In this document: positions 10,674 to 22,379 of the stretch, piece after piece | How the letters are laid out: every line of letters begins with the position of its first letter | Position numbering within the stretch: the stretch's first letter is position 1 | NCBI RefSeq assembly: GCF_026230105.1 | Contig: NC_079480.1 | Coordinates: forward strand, 24,036,488 to 24,100,487 | Direction of reading: 5' to 3' | From: Diorhabda sublineata | Lineage: Eukaryota; Arthropoda; Insecta; Coleoptera; Chrysomelidae | Length of the DNA: 64,000 nt | Notes under the pieces: model-generated | Database searches by the model: none | What the model was told of the DNA's origin: nothing | What the model saw: only the letters and a program-made list of their open reading frames with translations | Translations under genes and position numbers: made by a program

Positions 10674-11415
10674 TAAATTTGAATCGTTAATTTAGAAAAT
10701 TGTCTACCATCATCTGCATTATTATACAGGATGTCTCAATTTTGATATATATGGTTGAAATTATCCATGTATTGAACAATATTTGGATTTCTAGAATGTG
10801 TCCAGTGTAATAGTCCGGTCAAATTAGACCAAAAAAATGGTTGTGAAGCTACAAACTTGTTATTAGAGTTAAAAATATGTTAAAAAAAGTTTAAAACATT
10901 ATTATTTACGAATTTTAAAAATAAATCACAGGACCCGTACTTGAAAAATAATGTCATCAACGTCAAACGTCTTTTTCCGCGATTTTTAGCAAAATTTTTA
11001 TAAAAAAAGTATACAGACAAGATCTACAGTTTTCAGGTAATTTTTTTAAATAACTTACAGTTTGGTGAGAAAAAAAAACACAGAATACTTCGAATAGAGC
11101 TTTCTTTTCGAATGATTATTCAATTGGAATTATTTATGAAACAACCTCTACATCTACCTTTGTTTTCATTATTATCTAAGCCGAAACTCCTGTTTCAATT
11201 AATTCATTATAATATTTAATTAGAAAGTTGAAATGAATGGAAATCGCAATAACAAGTATTCAAAACATCAAAGTCAAAGTAAGATCGATTATTTTAATGA
11301 AAAAAGTGTCGAATCAGAAAGTGAATAGAATGAATAACGATGCGGACGAGAAAAATTTATCACGAGTAATTTCAGAATATTCAAATTAGATAAAAATTTA
11401 AGAACAAACTTCGAC
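10674..11415. other. Intergenic, no gene recognised
   Basis: AT-rich. The only notable element is TATACAGGATGTCTCA at 10724-10739, a 16-mer repeated exactly at 49458-49473 and probably a transposon end. Confidence 0.6.
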
Positions 11416-11700
11416 TATACGAGGATGGTCCCAGAAGTATCTGGACTAAAAATTTTGTATTTATTTTTCAACGTAATCTCCATTTAGCTCCATACACTTT
11501 TTCCAGCGGTGTTCAATAAGCTCGAAACCCTTTTTATAATAAGAATCGTCCAGCTCCTCAAAATACCCATCAACTGCTTCAATGTTGGAAAATCTTTGAT
11601 CACCGAGCGATTTTTTCATGTCTCGGTACAGAAAATAATCCCAGGGTGCTAAACCAGGCGAATAGGATGCATGAGGTAACTAATTCATTAATTTTGGCCA
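11416..11700 (-). pseudogene. Mariner transposase C-terminal fragment with its terminal repeat
   Basis: On the minus strand a frame ending at a TAA (11461-11463) reads about 75 residues typical of the mariner transposase C-terminus. It includes SPGLAPWDYFL, where the Asp is the third catalytic acid of the D,D34D triad, then MKKSLG, YFEELDDSYY and HRWKKCMELNGDYVEK at the end. The inverted repeat TATACGAGGATGGTCCC starts at 11416, 45 bp beyond the stop. Sequence to the right does not continue the transposase, so this is a 5'-truncated dead copy. Confidence 0.85.
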
Positions 11701-12540
11701 TTGCGATGCATTAAGACCAAAGCGATTCAGAGTTGACCAGAAACTTGCGACAGCTTAGATGAAAGGTCGCTGACCTGACTCTGTTTTACAGATATTACCA
11801 CTAAAGATGATCATCCGAGCTATCCAACATAAAGTTATCAAGAGCAGTCTTTTTTAGACAGGCTAAACGTGTCTCATGAATGCCGAGATCGCCTTCAGAC
11901 GCCCAATTTATCCTTTTTTGTTTTTGAAGATGTACGAACCAGTGGAACCTGATACCAAGGCACCCGAACACTACACAATACAGAAGTTTGAAACCAATAT
12001 CCAGAGGTATCTCCACACTGAAGCACCACTCGAGCTACTAAAGTGTAATAAGGTTTGTTGGCCCACGGGTATTAAATTTATAAACCGCTAGGTCGAAAAT
12101 CTATTGAAAAACTGCTTGGAAAACATTCGAAAAGGTTTAGCTGCTCAACAAATGTGATGGATATTAACTACATGAGTAGAAAATATGGAAACATAGTCCC
12201 ATAAGTAAATTAAATTATGCTCATGGTTGTCGTGTGTTAAGTTTCCGGAATATTTTGTGGTTTAAAGCTAGATAATAAAAGGTTCGTAGCTCCCTAGCGC
12301 CTATTAAGGCTAAACAATATGAAATAAATTGTTCTGAAACTTCCACCCACATCAAATTGTCTGTATTTGAATTCTTGGAGATTCATTCAAGCTTTAGAAT
12401 CGAACAAAAATTTTTAGAAGCTTAAATAATTATTCATTGAATGTTTTAATGACTTATAGTCATTCATATTAATGGATTATAATAAAACATACAAAAAAAT
12501 TACGAATTTAGTTACTAAATTTTCTCGAAATACCTTATTT
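11701..12540. other. Intergenic, unrecognised
   Basis: Two overlapping 71-codon frames on opposite strands (about 11801-12091) sit in slightly GC-richer DNA, probably old transposon coding sequence. I could not assign a family. Confidence 0.4.
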
Positions 12541-12556
12541 TTAATTAAAAGATCGT

Positions 12557-12853
12557 ATGTACAAAAATCGAGTCACTAAAATCATCAACAGTTCGTATCC
12601 ACGTTTATCGTCACTGATTTTCGCTGAAATTACCGCCGGTTGTTGCAAGCGCCGCGTCTGTTTGCAACTGAGCATCGCGACGGAGGCGATGGTCCATTAC
12701 TCCGGATGCTGGCCGCTTATTAGCGCATATTTCGATGTGATACGCGTGAGGAAATTCCTCAATTTCGATTATTTGTCAGGTAACGCAGTTTACGAATCGG
12801 ATAGAATTGTAATGAAAAAAAAAATCTACCGGTGCTGTAAAAGGCTATTATAG
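12557..12853 (+). other. GC-rich block with a 98-codon open frame, unknown
   Basis: Bases about 12620-12780 are clearly richer in G, C and CpG than the flanks. A frame from 12557 to 12853 crosses the block and has several Cys residues, but I see no domain. It could be a promoter or first exon of an unseen gene, or transposon-derived. A GT follows TTGTCAG near 12779 and could be a splice donor. Confidence 0.3.
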
Positions 12854-13955
12854 TAGATAATTTATCAGTTATCGTGATATCCCAAGTGAACCATGAATTG
12901 TTACGTGTCGAATGGATTTGCATGTGTTGAACCGCCATAAATTACTATCCAAAATTGATGAAATATAACTTTTTATTTCTCAGTGTATTTAAATTGTATT
13001 TTAAGTATAACTAACTCTAAAGACATGTTTCTCAGTGTATTTTACTTAAACTATAATTTTTTTACTTTTTACTATAAGTAAATCTAAAAGCATTTTTTCC
13101 AGTGTATGTAAACTGTGTTTTATCTCCTTTCTACTGTTCTCTGTCTGGAATTGGCCACCCTGAAATTCGTTGTGGGTATTCAGCCATATTTCTTACAATT
13201 TTTCGAAAAAGTACAATGTACGATGATGCGTGGAAAAATAACTTATTTGTTGCCCCCACGTCTGCTCTCTGCGGAGATATTCCCATTTCCACTAAATGGA
13301 TTCACCCAGAAATTTAAAAAAAAATACATTTATCATTATTTCAAATTAATTTTAGTATATTCATACCACTTTATTTAATTTTACGCTCCCAGTATTATAT
13401 CTCAGTCTTCCGGGTCGTTAACACTGTTGTCAAGACGAATAAAAACAATAATTAGTATAAGAAAGTGTCTAATTGTGGGTTGATTTCTCTTTATTTATGT
13501 TAATTTTTTATTCTTTAGCTATTTTTTCCTGTTTACGTAATTAAAAAACATGGATTTTATTTTTGGACCAACTCGTATGTATTTAAATATACAATAACAA
13601 TAATTGTATAACCCAGCTTTTCATAAAACTCAATCATCACATATTTCTTGTCAGAATTATAGCGTTCAATAATTACAATGAATGATTCATGTTTCGATAT
13701 TTCCAATCACTCAAACAAATTTTCAAGGCGATTTAACAATAAGAAAAGATATTATAGCTAAACAGAGACAGAAAATTTTGTTATTCTCGTACATGACGCT
13801 TTCTTCAATTAATTTTAAACAAGTTTATTACGGTTAGTACAATTATCAAACTATCTAATAATTCTTGAATAAATTCTCCCTTAATGCATTTTCAAAATCC
13901 TGATATTATCGTTATGTTAATATTCATCGGCAATATGATCTCGAATATATTTTGA
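12854..13955. other. Intergenic, no gene recognised
   Basis: AT-rich. Three spaced phrases near 12979, 13030 and 13099 read CTCAGTGTATTTAAAT, CTCAGTGTATTTTACT and CCAGTGTATGTAAACT, suggesting a decayed short tandem repeat of about 50-70 bp. No coding potential. Confidence 0.5.
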
Positions 13956-14460
13956 ATATAGGCAACTCTTTATACAGAACTACATATAGATTGTGGTTAT
14001 GAACAAGCGCTGCCATCTAACTACATTATTGTTAACTAAATCGTGTATATTCAAAACTTTTTTTCTTAGAAATCGATTCATTCGACTTTTTCTACGAAAT
14101 ATGAACTATTAGTGCGGCAAATATCTAATGTTACCGTATTGAATGTTTTTTTAAGAAAAAAATTATTGAAATATGATTTATACCTTATAATATGTCTACT
14201 TTTACATAGTATAGGCAACTCTTTATACAGAACTACATATATGTTACGAACAAGCGCTGCCATCTAACTACATTATTGTTAACTAAATCGTGTATATTCA
14301 AAACTTTTTTTCTTAGAAATCGATTCATTCGACTTTCTACGAAATATGAACTATTTATTAGTGCAGCAAATATCTAATTTTACAGTATTAAATGTTTTTT
14401 TAAGAAAAAAATTATTGAAATATGATTTATACCTTATAATATGTCTACTTCTTTTACTAA
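13956..14460. repeat. Direct tandem duplication, about 253-bp unit
   Basis: GGCAACTCTTTATACAGAAC begins at 13961 and again at 14214, 253 bp apart. Similarity continues through AAATCGATTCATTCGAC and the T8 AAGAAAAAAATTATTG stretch to about 14455. Differences are small indels and a few substitutions. Both copies contain GAACAAGCGCTGCCATCTAA. Confidence 0.9.
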
Positions 14461-15600
14461 TTAAATTATATCAATTTAGATTATTTTCGCTTAAATAGCC
14501 ATTAGTTTCATCTCTTTTTCAATACTATTCGTTGTTTTTAATCTAATAAATCATCATTTACGGATTTAATATACAATTTGTTTCTAGTCATAGCCTCAAA
14601 ACCAGCTTATGCATTTTAATCTGTCAATAGATTAGTTACTTTCCGTTCTATGGAAGTTAGAGAGAAAGGGGAGATACTTTATTTATATGATAAATAATAG
14701 TTTATTAATGGAATATGGTATAAATGTATATGAATTGAAGTATGTGGAGCTGAAAAATAAACATTTAACGCCCACCCACCAGTGTTGGTTGGTCTTTTTC
14801 ACAATCGAGACCATCAACTCCCGTTGACAGTGAACAGTGACAGATGCGAAATATATTAGGCGTTATTTATTTTATAACTGTTGGAACATTCACTTTTACT
14901 CCCGCATATTACAGCGATATATACTGAATTTTGGGTACGGTGCACTATCATCATTACTCTTATCCCCCAGATAAAAGAATTATTTTGGGAACACGTGCAC
15001 CTAAAGTGATTTTATTTCGAATTTTCTCTCTCATAAGATTTAACATTTTTTTTTAAATTTCTCTTGACGCTAATGCTGCGCCACCTTTATTCTACGAATT
15101 TCCACGGATACTTTTTATATAGAGATTGTCCTCCTTCTCTCTACCCTCCACACTCCGTTTGAAAAAAAATTTATACCATTTATTAGATAAACAAAACTTA
15201 ATATGAATATTCAATACTTACAACAGGAGACTTGATAATGAAAAGAAGCTTCTTCGATAAGATCAGATTCTATTTAATTTTTTTTGTATATTATATTTCT
15301 ATGAACAAATATATAAAAGTATGATATCAGAATTGATCATAACTCGTCCCATCACACAGACCTACATATCAGTTCTAATATACAGGGTTATTAATTAATA
15401 AGACAAATAATATCTTTATCTCAGATGTATCAAGTACTTTGAATTTTTGTAATTATACATTTCGAAAGATTCAATTATGAGTTAATTAAATGAAAAAAAA
15501 AATGTTTGATTGACTTTTTGTTTTATTTACACTTTTCTCCTTTCAAATTGTTAAGGTATTTGCAACAACACAGTAGAAATAGTTGTGACGAAGATTCTTT
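14461..15600. other. Intergenic, no gene recognised
   Basis: AT-rich with pyrimidine-rich stretches around 15130-15160. A transposon-end-like TATACAGGG lies at 15379-15387. Nothing coding is supported. Confidence 0.6.
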
Positions 15601-15624
15601 GAAGGTCAAAGGGAGTTTTGATTT

Positions 15625-16450
15625 TAATATGGGCAACATGTTCGGTAGTGAGGTTTTGCTACCCTGGACTGAGTATTTGGAAGCAAGCACGGAGAAGAAG
15701 TAATTCGAGAGGTCTTCATGTCTAACAACTGCCAAATTCCTGATCATTATGAGATGTTGCTAGCGTAGACTTGATATTTGAAAGCAAGCCAGGTTAAGAT
15801 GTCATTGGAGAGGTTTCCAGGTCAAACAACTGCGAAGGTTCTGTTCAGTAGTGAGATGTTACTATCATGGTCTTGGTTTTTGAAAGCAAGCGAGGTGACG
15901 ATATAATTGGAGAGGCCCCCAGGTCACACATCTGCCAAAAGTCTGTTACATAGTGAGGTTTTGCTACCCTGGACTTGGTATTTGAAAGCAACCACGGAGA
16001 AGAAGTCATTGGAAAGGTCTTTAGGTCTAACAACTGCTAAATTCCTCTTCATTATGAGATGTTGCTACCGTGGACTTGGTATTTGAAAGCAAACCAGGTT
16101 AACATGTCATTGGAGAGGCCCCCATGTCAAACAACTGCGAAGATCCTATTCAGTAGTGCGATGTTGCTACCGTGGACTTGGTATTTGGAAGCAAGCACGG
16201 AGAAGTCATTGGAGAGGTCGTCAGGTCTAACAACTGCCATATTCCTCTTCATTATGAGATGTTGCTACCGTGGACTTGGTATTTTAATGCAAGCCAAATT
16301 AACATGTCATTGGAGTGGTCAAACAACTGCGATATTCCTGTTCGGTAGTGTGATATACCTACCATGGACATGGGTTTGGAAGTAAGCTTAGTGAAGATGT
16401 GATAGGAGAGGTCTCCTGGTTGGACAAATGAAAAATCCTGTTTAGTAGTG
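15625..16450. repeat. Diverged minisatellite, about 100-bp unit, about 8 copies
   Basis: The phrase TTGCTACCGTGGACTTGGTA and close variants recur near 15657, 15757, 15856, 15960, 16061, 16163, 16262 and 16358, each followed by TTTGAAAGCAAGC and then a CATTGGAGAGG block. Spacing is about 99-104 bp. Some units read CACGGAGAAG and others CAGGTTAA(G/C)ATG after the core, which suggests an older alternating pattern. Frames across the array (such as 16059-16385) are by-products. Confidence 0.85.
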
Positions 16451-17739
16451 ACAGGAGGCTAGAGTAGACATGCTTTGCAATTGGATCAGGTGAAGATACC
16501 ATTAGATCCGGTTGGATAGACTATGGGTGTTCCAAAAAGGGACGTTGTGATTGTTTGATACCGGGAAATTTGCTAAAGATGGGTTCAAGATGGTAATGTA
16601 AGAGTTCAATAAGTATTTAGTGCCTCGTCAATGGTAAACAGCCATTCCAGGAGAAAATATGGGGTAGTATAACAAGGATATATAGTTTTCTTATTTTTCC
16701 TGCAACTTAGATTTTGTCTATATAAGTAAGAAGTCATCGTATATGCAAATTGTAAGGAACAATATTTTCAATAGAGCTACGTACTTTCGACCCAATTAAA
16801 TTCTTGAATGGTGTGGAGCATTGTCGATTTTATGTATAATCAAAAAGAAAATAAAACAAATATTGGTAGTAATTGAATTTTTATTTAAAAAATCTCATAT
16901 GAAAATAAATGTAAAAATACGAATTACCTCAGAAGAATTTCTTCACGAGAATGTTTCCCCATGTATACCGCGCATGTGTGCATTGTTCTGGTGCAAAATA
17001 TATTTTTTTCCTATCCAGATGTGATCGTATTTTTCAATACCCTCATTAATCCAATCCAATAGTTTGGCTTTTATCATTTTAATGATAAAACTTTATTGGA
17101 GAAGTCTCCTTGCTCTTTTTTGGCGTCAATGCACTTCAAAGTGTTTTCTGTCGCTGTTTTTTTTTCTGGGGTGTTTGATGCTCAGACACAACGTAGAAAC
17201 TTGTCCATGTCGCGACTAAACTCACAGACGTCGCGACCTACCATTGTAATTAAGGCAATAATGAAGTTTACTTCAAAAAATCGTAGGTCATGTCGAATAT
17301 TAATCTGAGCTAAGCGACAATACTGTGTATCATTCACCCAAAATTAAAGCATTACCCTATAAATACAAGAAATTTTATTCTTATCATCCTGTGGTGTTTA
17401 CAAGACCTTAAAGTGGCCTTTCCCCTAGGAATAAGATGCTACAACTCCCAGCGTCTTTCTTCTAATTGAAAAGTAACTTGTATCATAATTCACTTTCCCA
17501 ATTAAATTGTAATTAATGAGAAATTGAATGTAGCAAGTTTCAAAGATCCAAACGTCATTAACCTATAAAATAAATCAAATTTCTATTTCCGAGAAAGCAT
17601 ACTGGTTTCAACCTGATCTAAACAGTGTAATCGTGAGTGTTGTTCAGTATACATAACCTCTTTTACTTCATTCGATGTATCTCTCAGAAGCTTCAGGTTG
17701 CAATTGATAAATAGGACCCACAAGTATTAAGAAACATTT
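16451..17739. other. Intergenic, no gene recognised
   Basis: Mostly AT-rich. A perfect hairpin with 10-bp arms TTTTATCATT/AATGATAAAA lies at 17069-17090. No coding region supported. Confidence 0.6.
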
Positions 17740-17874
17740 TTACTCCTTTCAACAACGTCATATCTCAAAAATCGGCAATTTCGAGTTATGACTATTTTCT
17801 GATTTCTGAAGAATAGTATGTCTTTGCAAGATCGTTATATTCTTAACTCAATACTTGACCTCTAGAGACCAGTA

Positions 17875-18470
17875 GTGCGGTTTCTGCATTATAAAATATT
17901 CCATCAGTGTTTATTTCAAGAGCGTCACAAGCCAGTTGGTCTTGAGTGGTTAAGGAAGAAATGTCAGTGCCTTTTAGTGCAAAAGAGGATTATTTCTTCA
18001 GAACACAGTATTGGACAAAAGGTAAGTACAATTTCTATTCTAATTTTTGTATCAAAATGTACTTATTGGATTTAGGACAGTATTGTATGGGAAATGAAAA
18101 GCTTATTATTCTGTTTTATACCTGATTTATGACGTTCTTGTACAGTCAGTTTATGAAATGTATTGACTTATGACGCTATTGCCTCATACAAAATGGTTTT
18201 TGATCAATTGGTTTTGTGAGACTGTTTCAATAAAAAGTCGGTCGCTTATATTGAAAATGTGCAGGTTTGTTTTGAAATATGTCATTATTGTCAGTGGAAA
18301 AACTAATATTTTACGTCGTCACTGAATGTAGTTTGCTACTTTATGGATTGTCTTCAATTAGTAATTAACGTTTCTCATTTTCAGTTTAATCATTATGATA
18401 ACGTCTCGAGGGAAAAAAATGTTAGCCTTAGCTTTAAACGTCGATCAAAATGAAAATTTATCAGAAAGTG
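17875..18470 (+). other. Possible two-exon 5' transcript piece inside the THAP element
   Basis: A good donor (ACAAAAG then GTAAGTAC) lies at about 18021. A good acceptor (TTTTCAG) lies just before 18385. A frame then starts with ATG at 18393, reading MITSRGKKMLALALNVDQ before degenerating. The protein is not recognised. This could be the leader and first coding exon of the element's gene; the evidence is splice-site shape only. Confidence 0.3.
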
Positions 18471-18799
18471 GAAGTAAGAAAATTTTAAGTTATTTAGACT
18501 ATAATATGAGATTTCATAATATTCATTTCATGTTCATGAACTTTTGTATGAAGACTTCTTCGACTTGAAATGTTTAGCCTATAATACGGGTCCTCTTCGT
18601 TTAGTAAAAAATAAGCAAGAACAACCAGTCAAATGAGCCTTTTTCCTGAGAATAGTGCAGCGAACGTGTCACCAGAGGCAGCACTAATAGTAGGGCCAAA
18701 CATAAAATATTTACATGCAAAGCAATTGTATTTACGTGATATTATTTTATTATATAAACATATAAATCTGATATAAAAAAATTTTTTTAAACTTGTATA

Positions 18800-20827
18800 A
18801 TGCCAACAAAGCATTGCAGTTTTGCGAATTGTACGTCGGATAATCGATATCCAGAAGAGAATGTGTTTTTTATACCATTTATAAAGCCTCATGTTGATGA
18901 GATTAGATTTAATAAATGGATACATGCTTCGAGGAGGGTGGATTTAACAGTACAAAAAATTAATAAATATTCATATGTGTGCTATCAACATTTTATTGGG
19001 GGGAAAGGTCCTACTGAAGAAAATTCAGATCCTGTTTCTGCAACAATTAGTAAAGTAAGTAATAATAAATTTTTTTTAAGTAATGTTTTTGATTAGAGTA
19101 AAATAAAAATTTTTTAATGAAATATGAATGATTTAAGACGTAGTAGGCATGAAACAATTCTAAATAAATAAAAATAAGGTAAAAAATACTATTTATTAGC
19201 AATACACATACTGATTTAGTAATTTCTTACGTGTTGCTTTTTTTTATTTTAAGGTTTTTGCTATTTACTGGGCTGATTGATTACTTGAGAAAATAAATTA
19301 ATGTCTGCTAGCGTCAAAGTCATAAATGATTGACTATTTTATGACTGAAATTATGATAAAATGAATAATTTTAAAAACTTTCAACAAAATTTTTCCAACT
19401 AACAAACTTTTAATTTTTATAGAAACCAAAAGCACGAAACAAACGTCCTTCAACATCAACAAATGATTTTCTGGGCAGTCCGCTTCAAAAATAAAAAAAA
19501 AAAAGAAAGATGTTGACACAGAATCTTCAAATCCAATCCAGCAAAATGATACTCAAGATGTTCTATTAGATAACAGTTTAACTCCTGAATCCATTAAGTC
19601 ACCGTCAAGTAACGGAGAACACACCAATAAATCCGTAACTCATGCAGAAAGTCAAACTTGCATGGAAGTTGAAAGCATTTTTGTAAAAAAATTACAGAAA
19701 GAAATTGAAAAAGTTACGAAAAAACTAAATACATCTACATCTGTGATATACTCATGTATGATACCGTAACAAAATGAACGGGGAATCTGTTTCGACGGAA
19801 AGGTTTGCCAATTATCATTAGGATAGAAATTTGTATGAATGGGTAATGTTGTAGAAGAATTTGTCACTGTTGATCCAGATGTAGATGCTGATGTAACTGT
19901 TAAAGATGCTTGCAAGCGTTGTTTTTTCTTGACTAGCCATATTCCTTTATCAATACCTTCAAAAATAACTCCTTCTCTTCCATTATTTATACAGTCGTTG
20001 ACCCTATTGTATACCAACAAAAGATTACTAAAATATTAAATACTAACTAACTGATAAGTTTATCACTGAGAGTCATCATCTGCATATGTGTGCGAAATTA
20101 TTTTTAAAATTAATTAAATGAATAATAAATTTTTAATTGTTGATTACCATTGATTACAATAGCATATAACCTCTATTTTTTATTAAATTATATTCATTTA
20201 TTGTATTTAATTAAATTTATTTCATTACCGTAAATGTTTGATACATATTTCACTCGGAAATAAATCTGAAAATCATAATAATTTTCAATTTCTTTTATTA
20301 CAGTTTGAATCTACCGCTACTATTTTACTAGAGTCTGTATACTAACCTGTCTATTAATTCATTTTTTTTCCACTTATTTTTAAATTACGACAAGCAAGCC
20401 AGCGTTTTAATGTTACAACATTGTTATCTTTTACGGTTGCAAATTTTAATTTTGCTCCAGGAACATCGTCCTCTGTTGAAAACATTTTTTTTCAAGTACA
20501 CTTTACTGTGTGTTTATATGGTGATTTGACAGTGTTTGTCCCTACTGAACTACTAGCGCTGCTAGCGAGTAATTTTTCGTACTTCAGGAAAAAGGCTCAT
20601 TCTTAGATATTAAAGTAATGAAAGTTCAACAAAATTCGCCAAATTCTGTTCTTTATAAACATTCTTATGCAGAACCTGACTTCATGGAAGCCTTAATCAT
20701 TAGAAAAAGCGAAGATAATAACATCGCAATAAAACCTGCCTTCGGCGAAAAACCCAAAATATCAAATAAAAAAAAAAGGAATGACCTGATGCGACTGATT
20801 GAAAAAAAATTCATACCAAATGTTTAA
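18800..20827 (+). pseudogene. THAP zinc-finger protein, transposon-derived, broken
   Basis: From 18800 a frame encodes a THAP DNA-binding domain. It starts MPTKHCSFANC, has KWIHASRR in the middle and CYQHFIGG further on, giving the C2CH zinc ligands, and ends in a PTEENSDPVSAT segment. A donor (AAA then GTAAGT) near 19050 joins in phase to an acceptor TTTTTATAG near 19421. The second exon (KPKARNKRPSTSTNDFLG..) stops at an A-rich run near 19493. After a one-base frame change it continues as a Ser/Asn-rich linker and a Lys/Glu-rich coiled-coil-like stretch to about 19770. A further frame at 20618-20827 (MKVQQNSPNSVLYKHSYAEP..) resembles the C-terminus of transposon proteins of this kind. The frameshift and a minus-strand segment in the middle indicate a dead copy. 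Confidence 0.6.
19652..20020 (-). pseudogene. Opposite-strand fragment within the THAP relic, family uncertain
   Basis: A 122-codon minus frame reads VNDCINNGREGVIFEGIDKG then a Ser/Thr-rich stretch and SFCYGIIHEYI. It looks like real decayed coding sequence from an unidentified transposon protein. Its 3' part overlaps the plus-strand THAP linker, so its true limit is about 19750. Confidence 0.3.
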
Positions 20828-21408
20828 ATTATTTCTAAATGTTATATTCAAATAGTTTTACCTATTATAACTTTTGAATGATTATCTTTTGTACGTACAT
20901 ATTTTCTTATTCTGTTTAATTTGTATGACAAAATAAAACAATATATCTTTTATTTGTGTTTTAATTGACAAAAAATTCTGTTGCCTTTCCCAAATTCATT
21001 CTTTTGTTTTATACAGCATTCCATTGGAAGATGAAATAAAAGTAATTATTTGAAATATAAGGAACAACTGCCTATTCGGAATTATCTTTGCAAGAATGGC
21101 TTAGCTCAAGATACTTCAATGTAAAACTTTCAAATTTTAATATTTCCCTGACAATATCGACATACTCCGAGCACATCATCAGAAAGTTTGGAAAATAACG
21201 TCATAAATAAAAAACAGCTTTTAAAATGTAAAAATTTTGTACAAATTTTTCTTCAAACATAGAAAAAGTATCGGCTATTATCTCAAAAGAGGTGATGCAT
21301 AGTAAAAAAATCAATTAGAGTCTGAAAAATTATTTTGAATTCATTTTATTCTACTTTTAAACTTGAAAAATCCTGTTTTTTGAGATATGACGTTGTTGAA
21401 AGGAGTAA

Positions 21409-21780
21409 GCGATATGTACTAGATTAAATCTAGTTACTGGGTGTTTGATTTAAAATTTCATAAGCAATTTGACTTATACCTATCTTACTTAGTGAAAAAC
21501 GTAGATCCTGATTGTAATTTAAAATTTTCGTTCAGTGATGTTAAAAAATACGTAAAATTCCCGAGGTAGTTCAAATTTTAACTCATAAATATCTCTTCTT
21601 TGATCAAACCTAGTTCTTAATAATCCACACCTCTTAAGGTGAGCAACAACTTTAATCCAAAAAAAAACAGCTGCACTTAAAGTGATTCTAAATATCCCAC
21701 CTCTCCCCATAATACTGGATAGCATGGCAGAAAAAAACATCACTTAGAATGTTCAGAGACGGAATCACTAAAGAGAAACC
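21409..21780. other. Unrecognised spacer
   Basis: AT-rich DNA between the THAP element and the LINE fragment. No domain seen on either strand. Confidence 0.5.
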
Positions 21781-21839
21781 GTCTCTAAATAATGACCAAA
21801 CCTGATGCATCTAAAAATGTGTGCAGTTCAATCTAGAGA

Positions 21840-22370
21840 GGAGCTATCGCAAACAGATCATCATCTTGACCTATAGCCAATTTGCGATTGTATACAAAAA
21901 CTAAACCAGCTAAACAAGAAAAATGAATTTGCTGATAAGCTCGATAAAGAGGTTAAGGACAGTCAAGCCCTTCGCGGGACCTGAATTCTTCTGTAGTATC
22001 AGCTGGAGAACAATAGAAAAAGCATTTGAAGAGAAGGTAGATAGGATCAAAACCCATTATTGAGACCACCTACAAAGGCTGAGACAGGTAAAGACCCTTC
22101 TGGGAAACTATAACCGGAGAGATCTGCTGAACGTATTAACCTACAATCTACGAATACTAACAGGAGTCCTATCGGGACTCCTGAAGACTTAGCAGATAAT
22201 GCGGCATCCAGATTTTGTTGCACAGATGATGAAACCTCTATCCACATTCTCTCGAAGTGTGAGATACATCTGGGAGCGTATGAAATAGAGGACGAAGATC
22301 TCTAGCAGCTACAGCCATTCCACATTCTGAGCTTTCTTAAAGAAATAGTATTAGCAGACCAGCTTTGAAG
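21840..22370 (+). pseudogene. Jockey-type LINE ORF2 3' end, degenerate
   Basis: With frame changes and stops, the plus strand reads the C-terminal part of a Jockey-clade ORF2: NEFADKLDKE (end of RNase H), then GPEFFCSISWRTIEKAF, LRQVKTLLG, NLRILTGVLSGLL, and a zinc-knuckle-like CCTDDETSIHILSKCE followed by FHILSFLKE. The order matches the tail of such proteins downstream of RNase H. Several stops and at least one frameshift make it a relic. The upstream reverse transcriptase is absent, so the copy is truncated or interrupted. Confidence 0.75.
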
Positions 22371-22379
22371 ACTGGGTCT

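Larger units (their letters stand above)
17740..21408. mobile_element. Candidate DNA transposon bounded by 32-bp inverted repeats, THAP-type, degenerate
   Basis: The 32 bp at 17740-17771, starting TTACTCCTTTCAACAACG and ending in CATATCTCAAAAA, occurs inverted at 21377-21408. The 3.6 kb between carries a THAP zinc-finger exon, a follow-on exon with a frameshift, and a short C-terminal-type frame, all plus strand, plus a minus-strand segment (19652-20020). I see no matching target duplication outside the repeats, so the repeats could be ends of the element or two inverted copies of another short repeat. Confidence 0.5.

Noticed and set aside
17740..21408. Assignment of the THAP relic to the Kolobok superfamily
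   Set aside because: Kolobok elements duplicate TTAA and I see no TTAA at the outer edges of the inverted repeats.
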